From SIG78 sp045587205 (GTDB lineage Bacteria; Verrucomicrobiota; Lentisphaeria; Victivallales; Victivallaceae): DNA of 9,119 nt. The position numbers were made by a program, and so were the translations under genes. The stretch covers positions 1-9,119 of the forward strand of contig JAZNBV010000034.1 of the NCBI GenBank assembly GCA_045587205.1, given 5' to 3'. The notes under the pieces were generated by a model that was not told the DNA's origin, did no database searches, and saw nothing but the letters and a program-made list of their open reading frames with translations. Positions 8,258-9,119 of this stretch are shown one piece after another (positions within the stretch are counted from its first letter, which is position 1; each line of letters begins with the position of its first letter).

Positions 8258-8320
8258 CTTTGTACAGAGTTGCGGGGGGGCTGGGAAAAGCAAGCCCGCA
8301 AGGGCGTAGCAAACTGTAAG
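8258..8320. repeat. Structured inverted-repeat segment after the DUF4838 gene
   Basis: TACAG (8263-8267) can pair with CTGTA (8314-8318). Inside, either TTGCGGG (8270-8276) pairs with CCCGCAA (8295-8301), or GCCC/GGGC (8294-8305) closes a GCAA loop; the two are mutually exclusive. A run of seven Gs lies at 8274-8280. The segment starts eleven bases after the stop codon and is followed by AAGAATTTAATTTATT, not a clean T-tract, so it is at best a poor terminator. It probably belongs to the same hairpin-rich module as 8350-8570. Confidence 0.45.
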
Positions 8321-8349
8321 AAGAATTTAATTTATTCATACCTTATAAT

Positions 8350-8570
8350 GCAAGCGGGTCTTGACGCTTGCGCTTCATATTTGTGGAACGCAAATGCTTC
8401 ATTGCGAAATGAAATGACGCTGCTTCATCTGAAAAGGCTTTTATGAAGCACTTTGTGGCTTGCACGCCTCCGGCGTGTCAAGCACACAAAAGTATGAAGC
8501 ACATTTTGTGCTTGCGAGCTTTGCTCGTCAAGCATCAAAATATATGAAGCACGCCTGGCGGCGTATGAAG
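8350..8570. repeat. Head-to-head hairpin array with ATGAAGC spacers
   Basis: Three GCTTCAT words (8372, 8396, 8422) are followed by four TATGAAG words (8442, 8493, 8543, 8564), so two half-arrays face each other around 8430-8440. Stem-loops fill the gaps: GCAAGCG/CGCTTGC (8350-8371); ATTTGTG/CGCAAAT with one G-T pair (8379-8395); a 17-bp stem at 8452-8490; a 17-bp stem at 8503-8541; and ACGCC/GGCGT (8551-8564). The two long stems share GCTTG/TCAAGC, a 3-base loop and two single-base bulges on the 3' side, but differ in most other paired positions. The array lies in the probable 3' untranslated region of the DUF4838 transcript. It resembles extragenic palindromic repeats; I do not recognise a named family. 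No protein gene longer than a few dozen codons is supported here. Confidence 0.7.
8443..8547 (+). other. Possible micro-ORF (34 aa) inside the hairpin array
   Basis: An ATG at 8443 is preceded by AAAAGG with a five-base gap and opens a frame of 34 codons starting MKHFVAC. The next repeat's ATG (8494) falls in the same frame and starts a second MKH block. The stop TGA at 8545-8547 overlaps the third repeat's ATG (8544), which opens MKHAWRRMKIL ending at 8579. The peptide has no recognisable domain and the frame is fully explained by the repeat sequence. Probably non-coding; recorded because the start context is plausible. Confidence 0.15.
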
Positions 8571-8579
8571 ATATTATGA

Positions 8580-8607
8580 GAGACACAAGAGGTGTCTCAT
8601 TTTTTTT
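8580..8607 (+). terminator. Rho-independent terminator between hairpin array and IS110 gene
   Basis: GAGACAC (8580-8586) pairs perfectly with GTGTCTC (8592-8598) around a five-base loop AAGAG, then an A and eight Ts (8600-8607). This is a textbook intrinsic terminator for rightward transcription. It would end the transporter-DUF4838 transcript about 350 bases past the last gene and shield the transposase gene from readthrough. Whether it belongs to the host operon, the repeat array or the left end of the insertion sequence cannot be settled here. Confidence 0.8.
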
Positions 8608-8624
8608 GCACTGAAAATAAAAAG

Positions 8625-8712
8625 TGGTTTGCCTCTTGATAAAAACGGATTTATGTTAATCCAAGAACACCGAAGTCGCATAGTGCGCTTCAAAAATCAG
8701 GAGGTCAAACCA
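8625..8712 (+). promoter_or_regulatory. Structured 5' leader of the IS110 gene; SD-sequestering three-way junction
   Basis: TGGTTTG (8625-8631) pairs with CAAACCA (8706-8712) and, past a bulged T (8705), CCTCTTGAT (8632-8640) pairs with ATCAGGAGG (8696-8704) with one G-T pair. This 16-bp closing stem buries the AGGAGG ribosome site and the A of the ATG. Inside are two hairpins: GGATT/AATCC (8647-8662) and GAAG-T-CGCA/TGCG-CTTC (8672-8691). The fold is read by eye. It could be a translational insulator, as known for other insertion sequences read from outside promoters, or part of an IS110-type non-coding (bridge-like) RNA. Confidence 0.6.
8629..8657 (+). promoter_or_regulatory. Candidate internal promoter for the IS110 gene
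   Basis: TTGCCT (8629-8634) and TATGTT (8652-8657) are 17 bases apart, each matching consensus at 4/6. A transcript from here would start near 8664, after the 5' arm of the long stem (8625-8640), leaving the AGGAGG site free. Consensus quality is modest, so this is a suggestion. Confidence 0.3.
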
Positions 8713-9119
8713 TGAATAATGTATCACAGAAACAGGAAAAAATCTACTTTGGATTGGACATCTCACAAAAAACAATTGAAATTTTTGCTTTAAAAGGTGA
8801 AAAAGGTGTTTCTTTTGGCAAAATTCCCAATACCCCCAAAGATTTGACAGCGTTTTTTGATAAAGTTTCTGTACCTCCGGAAAAAATCACTATTGCTCTT
8901 GAAACCGGTACCCATTCAGCCTGGATCAGTCGTCAACTTGAAGTTCGCGGATATGATGTTATTGTTGCGCACGCCCGGGATTTGGCGTTCATTTATAAAG
9001 GGGATAAAAAAAGTGATCGAATAGATGCTGAAAAATTAGCTCGAATGGCTCGAGCAGATAAAAAACTACTGCATCCGGTAAAACTAATGGACAAAAAACG
9101 TCAAGAGGATTTGATTGCG
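8712..9119 (+). CDS. IS110-family transposase/recombinase, N-terminal part (cut by window edge)
   Basis: The first 136 residues are visible and the frame stays open at the window end. The IS110-type DEDD RuvC-like domain is clear: FGLDIS (D16), IALETG (E64) and KSDRIDAEKLA (D102 and D105), with THSAWI and ELEVRGYDV-like spacing between them. The family normally runs about 320-400 aa, with a C-terminal domain carrying a catalytic serine, which lies outside this window. These enzymes move the element by site-specific recombination, and in studied members a bridge RNA encoded in a non-coding end pairs with target and donor. A strong AGGAGG site lies seven bases before the ATG. The coding sequence is visibly more A-rich than the upstream operon, in keeping with a mobile origin. 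Whether it belongs to the IS110 or IS1111 subgroup cannot be decided from this part. Confidence 0.92.
   Translation, partial: MNNVSQKQEKIYFGLDISQKTIEIFALKGEKGVSFGKIPNTPKDLTAFFDKVSVPPEKITIALETGTHSAWISRQLEVRGYDVIVAHARDLAFIYKGDKKSDRIDAEKLARMARADKKLLHPVKLMDKKRQEDLIA

Larger units (their letters stand above)
8608..9119 (+). mobile_element. IS110-family insertion sequence, left portion
   Basis: The element is inferred from its recombinase gene. The left boundary is not visible: IS110 elements often lack clear terminal inverted repeats and leave little or no target duplication. I place it tentatively just after the terminator at 8607, where the hairpin array stops; the true end may be tens of bases to either side, and the terminator could be internal. 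The right end is outside the window. Confidence 0.55.

Noticed and set aside
8258..8340. tRNA or other classical structured RNA gene
   Set aside because: No cloverleaf, no T-loop consensus and no CCA-type end; only overlapping short stems.
8156..8446. 96-codon plus-strand frame running out of the DUF4838 gene into the hairpin array
   Set aside because: Its first part overlaps the DUF4838 gene in another frame and the rest is repeat sequence; no ribosome site or domain.
8350..8570. CRISPR array
   Set aside because: The repeated word is only 7-10 bases, spacing is irregular, orientation flips halfway, and the intervals are hairpins rather than unique spacers. No cas gene is present.
8712..9119. 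Diversity-generating retroelement or retron beside the hairpin array
   Set aside because: The downstream protein is an IS110 DEDD recombinase with no reverse-transcriptase motif.

Overview
The window carries four complete genes in a divergent arrangement, followed by a hairpin-rich intergenic stretch and the start of an insertion sequence. The best guess for the host is a Lentisphaerota (Victivallis-like) or related PVC-group bacterium. The guess rests on the large DUF4838 protein with appended carbohydrate-binding-type domains, a family abundant in those genomes, beside a GH63/GH37-like six-hairpin glycosidase. No rRNA or marker gene is present to confirm it.

Layout. Positions 1-267 hold strong inverted repeats, ending in a terminator for the leftward operon. 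The leftward operon (4347 to 268) encodes a 900-aa cytosolic six-hairpin glycoside hydrolase followed, three bases later, by a 12-helix MATE transporter. Positions 4348-4535 are a divergent promoter region with a perfect 16-bp palindrome (4412-4427) suited to be a shared operator. The rightward operon (4536-8247) encodes a DMT/EamA-type 10-helix transporter and a secreted 934-aa DUF4838 protein. The locus reads as a carbohydrate-utilisation module: extracytoplasmic glycan recognition or processing, membrane transport, then intracellular hydrolysis. The substrate cannot be read from the sequence.

Right end. After the DUF4838 stop (8247) come about 330 bases packed with hairpins. Three GCTTCAT words (8372-8428) face four TATGAAG words (8442-8570), with stem-loops between them. 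Two adjacent units keep the same fold, including a shared bulge pattern, while their sequences differ. A canonical Rho-independent terminator (8580-8607) closes the array. Immediately beyond lies an IS110-family recombinase gene (8712 to the window edge, partial) with all four DEDD residues. Its 5' leader can fold into a compact three-way junction whose closing stem buries the Shine-Dalgarno sequence and the first base of the start codon, while a possible internal promoter would make a transcript lacking the sequestering arm. The hairpin array and this leader are the most unusual parts of the window.
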